Below, piece after piece: positions 6,228 through 12,524 of a DNA stretch of 13,759 nucleotides. A model generated the notes under the pieces. It searched no databases. It was not told the DNA's origin and was given only the letters and a program-made list of their open reading frames with translations. The stretch lies in the NCBI GenBank assembly GCA_022839525.1, contig JALHET010000093.1:1-13759 (forward strand), written 5' to 3'. Each line of letters begins with the position of its first letter. Position 1 is the stretch's first letter. This DNA is from Lentisphaerota bacterium (GTDB lineage Bacteria > Verrucomicrobiota > Kiritimatiellia > RFP12 > UBA1067). Made by a program: the position numbers and the translations under genes.

Positions 6228-8018
6228 CTATTTTTCTTTGCGCGCGTAATGCGTGTGCAAAAGGTGATGCGATTTCTCGCCCAGCGGCTTACCCAGAAAC
6301 TCCTTGTAGAGCGTTTGGATATCCGGGTTCTCGTGCGACTTGCGCATTTTTTTGCTTTCGTCCTCGCTGTAGATGGCCGAAATGCGTTTCAGCCGGACCG
6401 CGTCGTCCGTGAAACGCGGTTGGCCGCCACCGCCGATGCACCCGCCAGGGCAGGTCATCACTTCAATGAAGTGATAGGGCGAACCGTTTGCCTTGATGTG
6501 CTCCAGCAAGCGGCGCGTGTTTCCGAGCCCGTGCGAGACCGCCACTTTCAGTTCCACACCTTCGAGGAAAGACCATTCTTCCTTGGTTCCCTTGATGGTC
6601 AGGGCAGCCTCTTTCACGCCGCCCAGTCCCGCGACCGCCTGAACGTGCAGGTTGTCGGCCGGCAGCTCGCGTCCGGTCACGATCTCATACGCCGTGCGCA
6701 ACGCGGCCTCCATCACACCGCCGGTGTTGGCAAAAATGTCCGCGGCCCCGGAAGAGAGCCCCAGAGGCGCGTCCATCGATTCGTCCGGCAGGGACTTGAA
6801 ATCGATGCCCGCCTCTTTGATCATTTTCGCCAGCTCGCGCGTGGTCAACACATAGTCCACATCGGGCACACCGTTGGTGGCCATCTCGGGGCGCTGCGCC
6901 TCGAACTTCTTGGCGGTACACGGCATGACCGAGACGACGACGATCTCTTCGGGCTTGCGCCCGATCTTCTGCGCGTAGTAACTTTTCGCCACTGCCCCGA
7001 ACATCTGCTGCGGCGACTTGCACGTCGAGATGTTGGGCAGAAACTGCGGGAAGTAGAACTCCGCAAAGTTGAAGTAGAACTCCGCAAAGTTGATCCACCC
7101 CGGCGAGCAGCTCGTAAACATCGGCAGCGCGACAGGGAGCTTATCCACCAGCGCTTTCTTCAGGCGGGTGAGCAGTTCCGTGCCCTCCTCCAGAATCGTG
7201 AGGTCGGCCGTGAAGTTCGTGTCAAAGACACCGTCGAAACCGAGCCGCCGCAGCGCGGCAGCCATCTTGCCGGTCACGCGGGTCCCGGGCTCGTAACCGA
7301 AGCACTCCCCCAGCGCGGCGCGGATGGCCGGCGCGGTCTGCACGACCACATGCAGCTTCGGGTTCTCGATGGCTGTCCAAACCTGCTGGATCGCGCTCTT
7401 TTCGGTGATCGCCCCGACCGGGCAGATCGCCGCGCACTGGCCGCACTGCACGCACGCCACGCTGTCGAGGTCGCGCGTGAAGGCCGGCCCGATCACGGTC
7501 TGGAAACCGCGCCCCTGAGGGAACAGCGCGCCCACGCCCTGCACCTCGCCGCACACCGACACGCAGCGGCGGCACTTGATGCACTTGGCGTTGTCGCGCA
7601 CCAGCGCGGGCGTCGATTCGTCCATATGCGGTTTTGCCCGGACGCCTTCGAACGGCACGTTCACGACCCCCATCTCATCGGCCAGCGCCCGCAGTTCACA
7701 GTCGAGGCTGCGGTTACAGGTGGGGCAGTCGCCGTCGTGTTCCGAAAGCAGCAGTTCCACCACCTGCCGCCTCGCGGAACGCGCTGACGCGCTGTTCGTG
7801 TGTATGACCATGTTCTCGACGACGGGTGTGGAGCAGGCCGCCTGCAACGTGCGGGCGCCCTCCACTTCCACCAGGCAGACGCGGCATGCGCCGATCGCCT
7901 CACGATTCTCCACATTGCACAGCGTGGGGATCTTGATACCCGCCTGACGTGCCGCCTGAAGGATCGTCGAGCCCTCGGGCACCTGAAGTTTTCGCGTATT
8001 GATCGTGACATTCAGCAT
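6228..8018 (-). CDS. hydA: Catalytic subunit of trimeric electron-bifurcating [FeFe]-hydrogenase
   Basis: This 596-residue cytoplasmic subunit reduces protons or oxidises H2 at an H-cluster. Domains in order: a [2Fe-2S] ferredoxin (Cys34, 45, 48, 62); a His-ligated [4Fe-4S] site (His94, Cys98, 101, 107); two [4Fe-4S] clusters (Cys146, 149, 152, 156 and 189, 192, 195, 199); then the H-domain with L1 TSCSPGW (302-308), L2 MPCTAKKFE (365-373) and L3 MTCPGGCIGGGGQP (521-534). The small-subunit domain is fused at the C-terminus (about 540-596, ending near YKEFLGKPLGEKSHH). The start at 8018 has GGAGG seven bases upstream and follows the hydB stop by two bases; an in-frame start at 8069 lies inside hydB. 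Oddities: NFAEFYF is exactly duplicated at 310-316/317-323, and the residue after the L1 Cys is Ser305 where the clostridial CpI enzyme has its proton-transfer Cys. Activity is likely but not assured because of the insertion. Confidence 0.93.
   Translation of the reverse strand: MLNVTINTRKLQVPEGSTILQAARQAGIKIPTLCNVENREAIGACRVCLVEVEGARTLQAACSTPVVENMVIHTNSASARSARRQVVELLLSEHDGDCPTCNRSLDCELRALADEMGVVNVPFEGVRAKPHMDESTPALVRDNAKCIKCRRCVSVCGEVQGVGALFPQGRGFQTVIGPAFTRDLDSVACVQCGQCAAICPVGAITEKSAIQQVWTAIENPKLHVVVQTAPAIRAALGECFGYEPGTRVTGKMAAALRRLGFDGVFDTNFTADLTILEEGTELLTRLKKALVDKLPVALPMFTSCSPGWINFAEFYFNFAEFYFPQFLPNISTCKSPQQMFGAVAKSYYAQKIGRKPEEIVVVSVMPCTAKKFEAQRPEMATNGVPDVDYVLTTRELAKMIKEAGIDFKSLPDESMDAPLGLSSGAADIFANTGGVMEAALRTAYEIVTGRELPADNLHVQAVAGLGGVKEAALTIKGTKEEWSFLEGVELKVAVSHGLGNTRRLLEHIKANGSPYHFIEVMTCPGGCIGGGGQPRFTDDAVRLKRISAIYSEDESKKMRKSHENPDIQTLYKEFLGKPLGEKSHHLLHTHYARKEK
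7050..7091. repeat. Exact 21-bp in-frame tandem duplication inside hydA
   Basis: The two units, 7050-7070 and 7071-7091, are identical over all 21 bases (each begins GAAGTAGAACTCC on the plus strand). Read on the minus strand they encode NFAEFYF twice, between TSCSPGW and the STCKSPQQM segment. Identity at every base, including third codon positions, points to a very recent event or to an assembly error. Confidence 0.95.
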
Positions 8019-8020
8019 GG

Positions 8021-11000
8021 CTAAGCCTCCGTTCCCGCGCGGCCACACGGTTGTTTGCCGTAATCGCAACGCAGGCAGCGTTTGGCCTGACGCACGGCGA
8101 TACTCTCATTCCAGGGTTGTTCCACTTCATTGAAATTCTGGCGCCGTTTCGCCAACGCGATCGTTTGCATACGCTCGCGCGCATACGGCACCGGATCGGC
8201 GGAAGCGTCGAAATTGGTTCCGCAGTCGTGATACCCGCGCCAGAAGGCGTGCTTCTCGCCCGTCAGCAGCGCGTCGATCTCCACTGCAGCCCGCTCGCCC
8301 GCCGCGATGGCCTCCACGACCGACGAGGGACCCGTGACCGCGTCGCCTCCCGCAAAGAGCCACGGCAGGGAGGTTCCCCCCGTGCGCAGGTCGGCCTGAA
8401 TCCAGCCGCGCCCGGTGAGTTCCACCTCCACGCCCCCGCCGAAAATCTTCGGATCCAACGCCTGGCCGATGGCCAGGATCACCTGATCCGCAGGCAGAAA
8501 CTCGCTGGCCGCGTCCTCGGCGTCTTCGGGGCGGCGGCGCCCCGAACGGTCGAACTCGCCCAGTTTCATGGCATGGCAGCGGATCCCCGTCACCTTGCCC
8601 TCCTTGACGTCGAAAGCCACCGGATTGATCAGGGTGCGCAGCTTGATGCCCTCCTGCAACGCCTCTTCGATCTCCTCGGCGTAGGCCGGCATCTCCTCGC
8701 GCGTGCGCCGGTAGATCACCGTGACGCTCTCAGCGCCCAGACGGATGGCCGTGCGCGCGGCGTCAATCGCGGCGTTGCCGCCGCCGATCACCGCCACATG
8801 TTTACCGACCGGAACGGAACCGCGGATATTGTACTGCCGCAGGAAACTCAGCGCCTCGGTGACACCCTGCGCATCCGAGCCCGGCAACTCCACCGTGGTG
8901 CCGATCGGCGCGCCCACGGCCAAGAAGACCGCCTCGTATCCCTTTTTCTCCCGCAGCTCGGCCAACGTGAAGTCTTGACCCAGCGTGCGCCCGGTCTCGA
9001 TGTTCACGCCGAGGCGCTCGATCATGCGCACCTCGCGCGCCAGTTCCTCGCGCGGCAGGCGGTAGGCGGGGATCGCCTGCACCAGCATGCCCCCGGGACG
9101 CGGTTCCGACTCGAACACGTCCGGCTTGTAACCGAGCCGCGCCAGGAAGAACGCGCAGGAGAGACCCGCGGGGCCCGCCCCGATGATGGCGACCTTGCGC
9201 GCCGCATTGGCCGCATTCTCGCGGACCTCTGGCACCTGAACCGTGACCTCCTGATCCACCAAAAACCGTTTGACGCTGCGGATCGCGACCGGCTCGTCCA
9301 GCGACGCGCGGCGGCACTTGTCCTCGCACGTGTGGAAACAGACGCGGGCGCAAACCGAAGCGAAGGGGTTCTTCTCGCGGTGCAGCCGCAACGCCTCCGC
9401 ATAACGCTGTTCCCCCACCAGCGAGACGAAGCCCGGCACATCGACGCCGGCCGGACACGCGCTCAAGCACGGCGCGCGGACCAACCCCGCGCACACGCCC
9501 GCCTCGCAGTGGCGGTCGCGGATATGCGCCTCATACTCATGCCGGAAGTGCCGGATCGTGGAAAGCACCGGATTCGGCGCGGTCTGCCCCAGTCCGCACA
9601 GCGAAGCGCTCTTGATGAAATTGCCCAGCTCGATCAGCCGTTCGATGTCGCCCTCTTCGCCCTGCCCCGCGCAAATGCGCTCCAGAATCTCCAGCATGCG
9701 GCGCGTGCCCACGCGGCACGGCACACACTTCCCGCACGACTCCTCTTGGACAAACTCGATGAAGAAGCGGGCGACATCCACCATGCAGGTGTTCTCGTCC
9801 ATCACGATCAAACCGCCAGACCCCATAATCGCGCCGAGTTCGGCCAGTGGCTCGTAATCCAGCGGCACGTTCAGGTTCTCGCGGGGAACACAGCCACCCG
9901 ACGGCCCGCCTATCTGCGCCGCCTTGAACCGGCGGTTGTTGCGGACACCGCCCCCGATATCGTAGACCACCTCGCCCAGAGACGTGCCGATCGGCACCTC
10001 GACAAGGCCGGTGTTGCGCACCGCGCCGGCCAGCGCGAACACCTTGGTGCCCTTGCTTTTCGCCGTCCCCAACGAGGCGTACCACGCTCCGCCGTTCAAC
10101 AGGATCGCGGGCACGTTGGCATAGGTCTCAACGTTGTTGAGCACGGACGGATGACCCCACAAGCCCTTTTGCGCCGGAAAGGGCGGACGCGGACGCGGCT
10201 CGCCACGCTTACCCTCAATCGAGGCGATCAGCGCCGTTTCTTCGCCGCACACGAACGCGCCGGACCCCATGCGGATCTCAAGGTCAAAGGAGAAGCCGGT
10301 CCCCAAGATCTTTTTGCCCAGCAGCCCGCACGCACGCGCCTGATTGATCGCGGTGTTCAGCCGTTCGACCGCCAGCGGATACTCGGCACGGACATAAACA
10401 AAGCCCTGTTTGGCGCCGACCGCATAGGCGGCGATAGCCATGCCCTCCACGATGCTGTGAGGGTCGCCCTCAAGCACGCTGCGGTCCATGTACGCGCCGG
10501 GATCACCCTCGTCGGCGTTGCACAGGACATAGCGCACCCCGTCCGGAGCGGGCGACTGTGACGCAAGATGCCACTTGAGCCACGTCGGAAAGCCCGCGCC
10601 GCCGCGGCCGCGCAGCCCCGACACTTTCATCTCCTCAACCACGGCGGCAGGCGTCATGCCGGTCAGGATCTTGGCCAAAGCGGCATAGCCGTCCCGCGCA
10701 ATGGCGTCGCCGATGTTTTCGGGGTCGATCCAGCCGCAATTCCGCAACACGATCTGCGTCTGCCGCTTGAAAAAATCGAGATCCTGACGGCACGGCACAG
10801 GCGTCTTGCCCGACGGGTCTGATATCAGCAAGCGGTCGACCCGCTTGCCGCCCACAATGTGCGACGTGACAATCTCCGCCGCATCTTCAGGCTTCACGCC
10901 CTGATAGAAAGTCCGGTCGTCGCCCACCAACACCACGGGGCCGACGACGCAAGGGCCCATGCAGCCGGTCCCGACCAACGAAACCTGATCGGCAAGACCG

Positions 11001-11188
11001 GCTTTTTTCAGCTCATCCTGGAGGGCGTCACGCACCTCTTTCGCCCCGGACGCCAAGCAACTGCCGCCGAAGCAAATCAGGATCTGGCGGACACCGTCTT
11101 TGGCTGCGGGACGCCCGTCACGCAACCGCTCGCGCAAACCGGACAGGTCGGCAACGGATTTCACTTTCGGTAAAGCGGTTGATTTCAT
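8021..11188 (-). CDS. hydB: HydB diaphorase subunit fused to a GltD/NfnB-like NADP(H) flavoprotein
   Basis: This 1,055-residue subunit passes electrons between pyridine nucleotide and the hydrogenase. Domains in order: a thioredoxin-like [2Fe-2S] domain (Cys39, 44, 76, 80); the NuoF FMN/NADH domain (GLRGRGGAGFP 191-201, NADEGDPGAY 224-233, GEETALIASIEG 315-326); the SLBB region; and the [4Fe-4S] site ESCGKCVPC plus Cys531. Next comes a GltD-like module with paired Cys motifs (561, 566, 574, 578 and 613, 617, 621, 625), an FAD site IIGAGPAGLS (668-677) and a second nucleotide site VIGGGNAAIDAA (800-811). The Arg-rich YRRTREEMPA (826-835) resembles the NADPH-binding region of glutamate synthase small subunit. 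A terminal RCLRC (1037-1041) ends it. The start at 11188 overlaps the hydC stop by four bases (ATGA) and has AAAAGGAG upstream; an in-frame start at 11326 lies inside hydC. NADP(H) use is inferred. Confidence 0.92.
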   Translation of the reverse strand: MKSTALPKVKSVADLSGLRERLRDGRPAAKDGVRQILICFGGSCLASGAKEVRDALQDELKKAGLADQVSLVGTGCMGPCVVGPVVLVGDDRTFYQGVKPEDAAEIVTSHIVGGKRVDRLLISDPSGKTPVPCRQDLDFFKRQTQIVLRNCGWIDPENIGDAIARDGYAALAKILTGMTPAAVVEEMKVSGLRGRGGAGFPTWLKWHLASQSPAPDGVRYVLCNADEGDPGAYMDRSVLEGDPHSIVEGMAIAAYAVGAKQGFVYVRAEYPLAVERLNTAINQARACGLLGKKILGTGFSFDLEIRMGSGAFVCGEETALIASIEGKRGEPRPRPPFPAQKGLWGHPSVLNNVETYANVPAILLNGGAWYASLGTAKSKGTKVFALAGAVRNTGLVEVPIGTSLGEVVYDIGGGVRNNRRFKAAQIGGPSGGCVPRENLNVPLDYEPLAELGAIMGSGGLIVMDENTCMVDVARFFIEFVQEESCGKCVPCRVGTRRMLEILERICAGQGEEGDIERLIELGNFIKSASLCGLGQTAPNPVLSTIRHFRHEYEAHIRDRHCEAGVCAGLVRAPCLSACPAGVDVPGFVSLVGEQRYAEALRLHREKNPFASVCARVCFHTCEDKCRRASLDEPVAIRSVKRFLVDQEVTVQVPEVRENAANAARKVAIIGAGPAGLSCAFFLARLGYKPDVFESEPRPGGMLVQAIPAYRLPREELAREVRMIERLGVNIETGRTLGQDFTLAELREKKGYEAVFLAVGAPIGTTVELPGSDAQGVTEALSFLRQYNIRGSVPVGKHVAVIGGGNAAIDAARTAIRLGAESVTVIYRRTREEMPAYAEEIEEALQEGIKLRTLINPVAFDVKEGKVTGIRCHAMKLGEFDRSGRRRPEDAEDAASEFLPADQVILAIGQALDPKIFGGGVEVELTGRGWIQADLRTGGTSLPWLFAGGDAVTGPSSVVEAIAAGERAAVEIDALLTGEKHAFWRGYHDCGTNFDASADPVPYARERMQTIALAKRRQNFNEVEQPWNESIAVRQAKRCLRCDYGKQPCGRAGTEA

Positions 11189-11739
11189 GCCTGCTCCTTT
11201 TCCACGGCCACGGCGCCGCCAGCCAGAATGCGGTTGACCAACTCGCCCACACGCGCCGGTTTGACGCGCTGATGAACCGTGTCGTTGACCATCACCACGG
11301 GCGCCATGCCGCACGCGCCGAAACACCTTCCGACCTCCAACGAGAACTGCCGGTCGGGCGTGGTTTCTCCAACATCGATGTTGAGCCGCTTTTTAAAGGC
11401 ATCGAGCACTTCCTTGCCACCGCGCACATAACACGCGGTTCCGAGACAGACGCGCACAAGGTATTTCCCGCGCGGGTGCAGGGTGAAAAAGGAGTAGAAG
11501 GTCACAACCCCGGTCACCTCGCTCACGGGTTTACCAAAACCGTCGGCGATTTTGCGGATCACGGGTTCGGGGAGATAGCCGAAAAGGGATTGTGCCGTCT
11601 GAAGGGCGGGAATCAGGCCGTCGGGTTTGTCACGGTATTCACCGATCACTTCATCGAGACGGGTGTAGAGTTCCGTTTCAGAAGGTTCACAGCAACACGC
11701 GCAGTCGCAGGACGCGGCAGGTGCGGATAGAGCAGTCAT
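11185..11739 (-). CDS. hydC: HydC, NuoE-like [2Fe-2S] subunit of the hydrogenase
   Basis: This 184-residue thioredoxin-like ferredoxin subunit relays electrons between HydB and HydA. The NuoE fold is clear: IPALQTAQSLFGYLP (43-57), VTGVVTFYSFFTLHPRGKY (75-93), then cluster ligands Cys98 and Cys103 in CLGTAC and Cys139 and Cys143 in CFGAC. The start at 11739 is set by GGAGG nine bases upstream. It gives an unusual Cys-rich tail (SCDCACCCEP, residues 10-19, five Cys) that is not part of the NuoE fold. The stop overlaps hydB (ATGA), so the subunits are translationally coupled. hydC, hydB and hydA lie in that order. Confidence 0.93.
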   Translation of the reverse strand: MTALSAPAASCDCACCCEPSETELYTRLDEVIGEYRDKPDGLIPALQTAQSLFGYLPEPVIRKIADGFGKPVSEVTGVVTFYSFFTLHPRGKYLVRVCLGTACYVRGGKEVLDAFKKRLNIDVGETTPDRQFSLEVGRCFGACGMAPVVMVNDTVHQRVKPARVGELVNRILAGGAVAVEKEQA

Positions 11740-11854
11740 CGATTAAAGCCTCCATGAAAATCACAGGTGAGCCCCAGGATCAGGGTCTCATAAAAGGCCG
11801 CCGTGCATGATCGCGCCGGCATGACAAGCCGTGCGGCCATTGCAGGCGGGACTG
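11740..11854 (-). promoter_or_regulatory. Structured spacer between the CBS gene and hydC
   Basis: Reading leftward, GGCCGC (plus-strand 11833-11838) can pair with GCGGCC (11796-11801), followed by TTTT. This could be a weak terminator or attenuator behind the CBS gene. A second hairpin, TGAG-x-CCC/GGG-x-CTCA (11768-11790, one mismatch, 7-base loop), lies about 15 bases before the hydC ribosome binding site. I see no -35/-10 pair here. The spacer could lower hydCBA expression relative to the CBS gene or process the transcript. Structures are seen; function is inferred. Confidence 0.3.
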
Positions 11855-12298
11855 TTAGAGCGAACCCTCGATATACTTCTCGAGGTGGCGGATCATCGTG
11901 TCCTTTTCGGATGCCACAAATTTCACCAAGTCGCCAATCGAGATAATGCCAACGACTTTCTCCTGACTGTCGAGCACAGGCAAATGACGGATACGCTTCT
12001 GCGTCATCAGCGCCATGCACTGATCCAACGTATCTTCCGGAGAAGCGTAAACGACCTTTTTGGTCATGACCGCCTTCACTTGGACATCCCGGGGCAACTT
12101 GTCGGCCAGGATCACTTTGCGAAAACAATCCCGCTCGGCAAAAACACCCGCGATTTTCCCGCGGGCATTCAAAACGAGGAGGGAACCGACATTCTTCTCA
12201 TCCATCAGTTGAACGGCTTCGAAGACCGAAGCTGAAGGTGAAATAGAAATGATCTCGCGCCCTTTTTGCATAAGAAGCTGGTTGACCGATGTACTCAC
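11855..12298 (-). CDS. Two-CBS-domain protein preceding the hydrogenase genes
   Basis: This 147-residue soluble protein consists of a tandem pair of CBS domains, roughly 17-62 and 78-130. Each ends in the typical strand-turn GVFAERDCFRKV (51-62) and GIISIGDLVKFV (117-128); MTKKVVYASPEDTLDQC opens the second. Tandem CBS pairs commonly bind adenine nucleotides or related ligands and sense energy state; no catalytic domain is attached. The start is GTG at 12298, with AAAGGAGG about eight bases upstream. It lies 115 bases before hydC on the same strand behind a strong promoter, so it is probably the first gene of the hydrogenase transcript. A role in regulating the hydrogenase is inference from position. 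It could instead be an independent stand-alone sensor. Confidence 0.88.
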   Translation of the reverse strand: MSTSVNQLLMQKGREIISISPSASVFEAVQLMDEKNVGSLLVLNARGKIAGVFAERDCFRKVILADKLPRDVQVKAVMTKKVVYASPEDTLDQCMALMTQKRIRHLPVLDSQEKVVGIISIGDLVKFVASEKDTMIRHLEKYIEGSL

Positions 12299-12358
12299 TT
12301 CTCGTTCCTCCTTTGCGCCATATTAACACATGCATTGTAAAAAACAGCCTTCACGACT

Positions 12359-12375
12359 GTTATATTCAATATAAC
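12359..12375. promoter_or_regulatory. Perfect 8-1-8 palindrome over the hydrogenase-operon promoter
   Basis: GTTATATT-C-AATATAAC is a perfect inverted repeat that covers the -10 box and predicted start site of the leftward promoter. That position is typical of a repressor operator. It does not match the Rex consensus (TTGTTAA/TTAACAA type) or FNR (TTGAT/ATCAA), so the regulator is unknown. Confidence 0.5.
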
Positions 12376-12396
12376 GAGCCGAAATGCCTGCGTCAA
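12368..12396 (-). promoter_or_regulatory. Sigma-70-type promoter of the CBS-hydCBA transcript
   Basis: On the minus strand TTGACG (plus-strand 12391-12396) and TATATT (12368-12373) are separated by exactly 17 bases. The start site would be near 12361, leaving a leader of about 60 bases with a good ribosome binding site before the GTG start of the CBS gene. Confidence 0.7.
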
Positions 12397-12405
12397 GCCT
12401 TCGGC

Positions 12406-12434
12406 AAAAAAAATGTGGCGTACGCGCGCGCCAC
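12406..12434 (-). terminator. Strong leftward intrinsic terminator without an annotated upstream gene
   Basis: On the minus strand GTGGCG pairs with CGCCAC across an 8-base loop, and one A plus eight T residues follow (plus-strand A-tract 12406-12413). The only gene upstream on this strand within view is none: the amidase to the right runs the opposite way. It ends just before the -35 box of the CBS-hydCBA promoter. It may insulate that promoter from antisense transcription or end a small RNA. Confidence 0.6.
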
Positions 12435-12500
12435 CTGTGCGGCAGGGGTCTTTTGTCCCCCAAAAATGGCACCATTTCTTCCTTCAATTACCCAGCCCCG
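12435..12500 (-). ncRNA. Possible small RNA ending at the leftward terminator
   Basis: Between the amidase start and the terminator, two more inverted repeats occur: GGGG/CCCC around an 8-base spacer (about 12445-12460) and AAATGG-CA-CCATTT (12464-12477). A minus-strand TATACT (plus-strand 12504-12509) could start a transcript of roughly 90 bases, although its -35 box is poor. This is speculative. Confidence 0.25.
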
Positions 12501-12511
12501 TCCAGTATAGT
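12483..12511 (+). promoter_or_regulatory. Candidate promoter of the amidase gene
   Basis: TATAGT (12506-12511) is a fair -10 box, with a poor -35 (TTCAAT, 12483-12488) 17 bases upstream. The predicted start, about 12518, leaves a leader of roughly seven bases before the ATG at 12525. No Shine-Dalgarno sequence is present, as at pyrC. Confidence 0.4.
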
Positions 12512-12524
12512 TTGACCCTTCATT

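Noticed and set aside
7050..7091. Start of a CRISPR or larger tandem array
   Set aside because: There are only two adjoining copies, no spacers, and they lie in frame within hydA.
6249..7787. 512-codon plus-strand open frame opposite hydA
   Set aside because: Same reason: low-complexity Arg/His-rich product, no ribosome binding site, and an unmistakable hydA on the other strand.
8019..8069. Longer N-terminus for HydA starting at 8069
   Set aside because: The extra 17 residues overlap hydB and do not belong to the ferredoxin domain; a good GGAGG sits before the start at 8018.
8051..10561. 836-codon plus-strand open frame opposite hydB
   Set aside because: It is a mirror of hydB's codon bias in GC-rich DNA. 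It has no recognisable domains, its product is rich in Arg, His and Gln, and the opposite strand carries all the hydrogenase motifs.
11189..11326. Longer N-terminus for HydB starting at 11326
   Set aside because: The added 46 residues are Arg/Gly-rich shadow sequence of hydC; the ATG at 11188 has a ribosome binding site and forms an ATGA overlap.
12359..12375. Rex or FNR binding site
   Set aside because: The half-sites GTTATATT/AATATAAC do not match TTGTTAA/TTAACAA or TTGAT/ATCAA, so only an unnamed operator is claimed.
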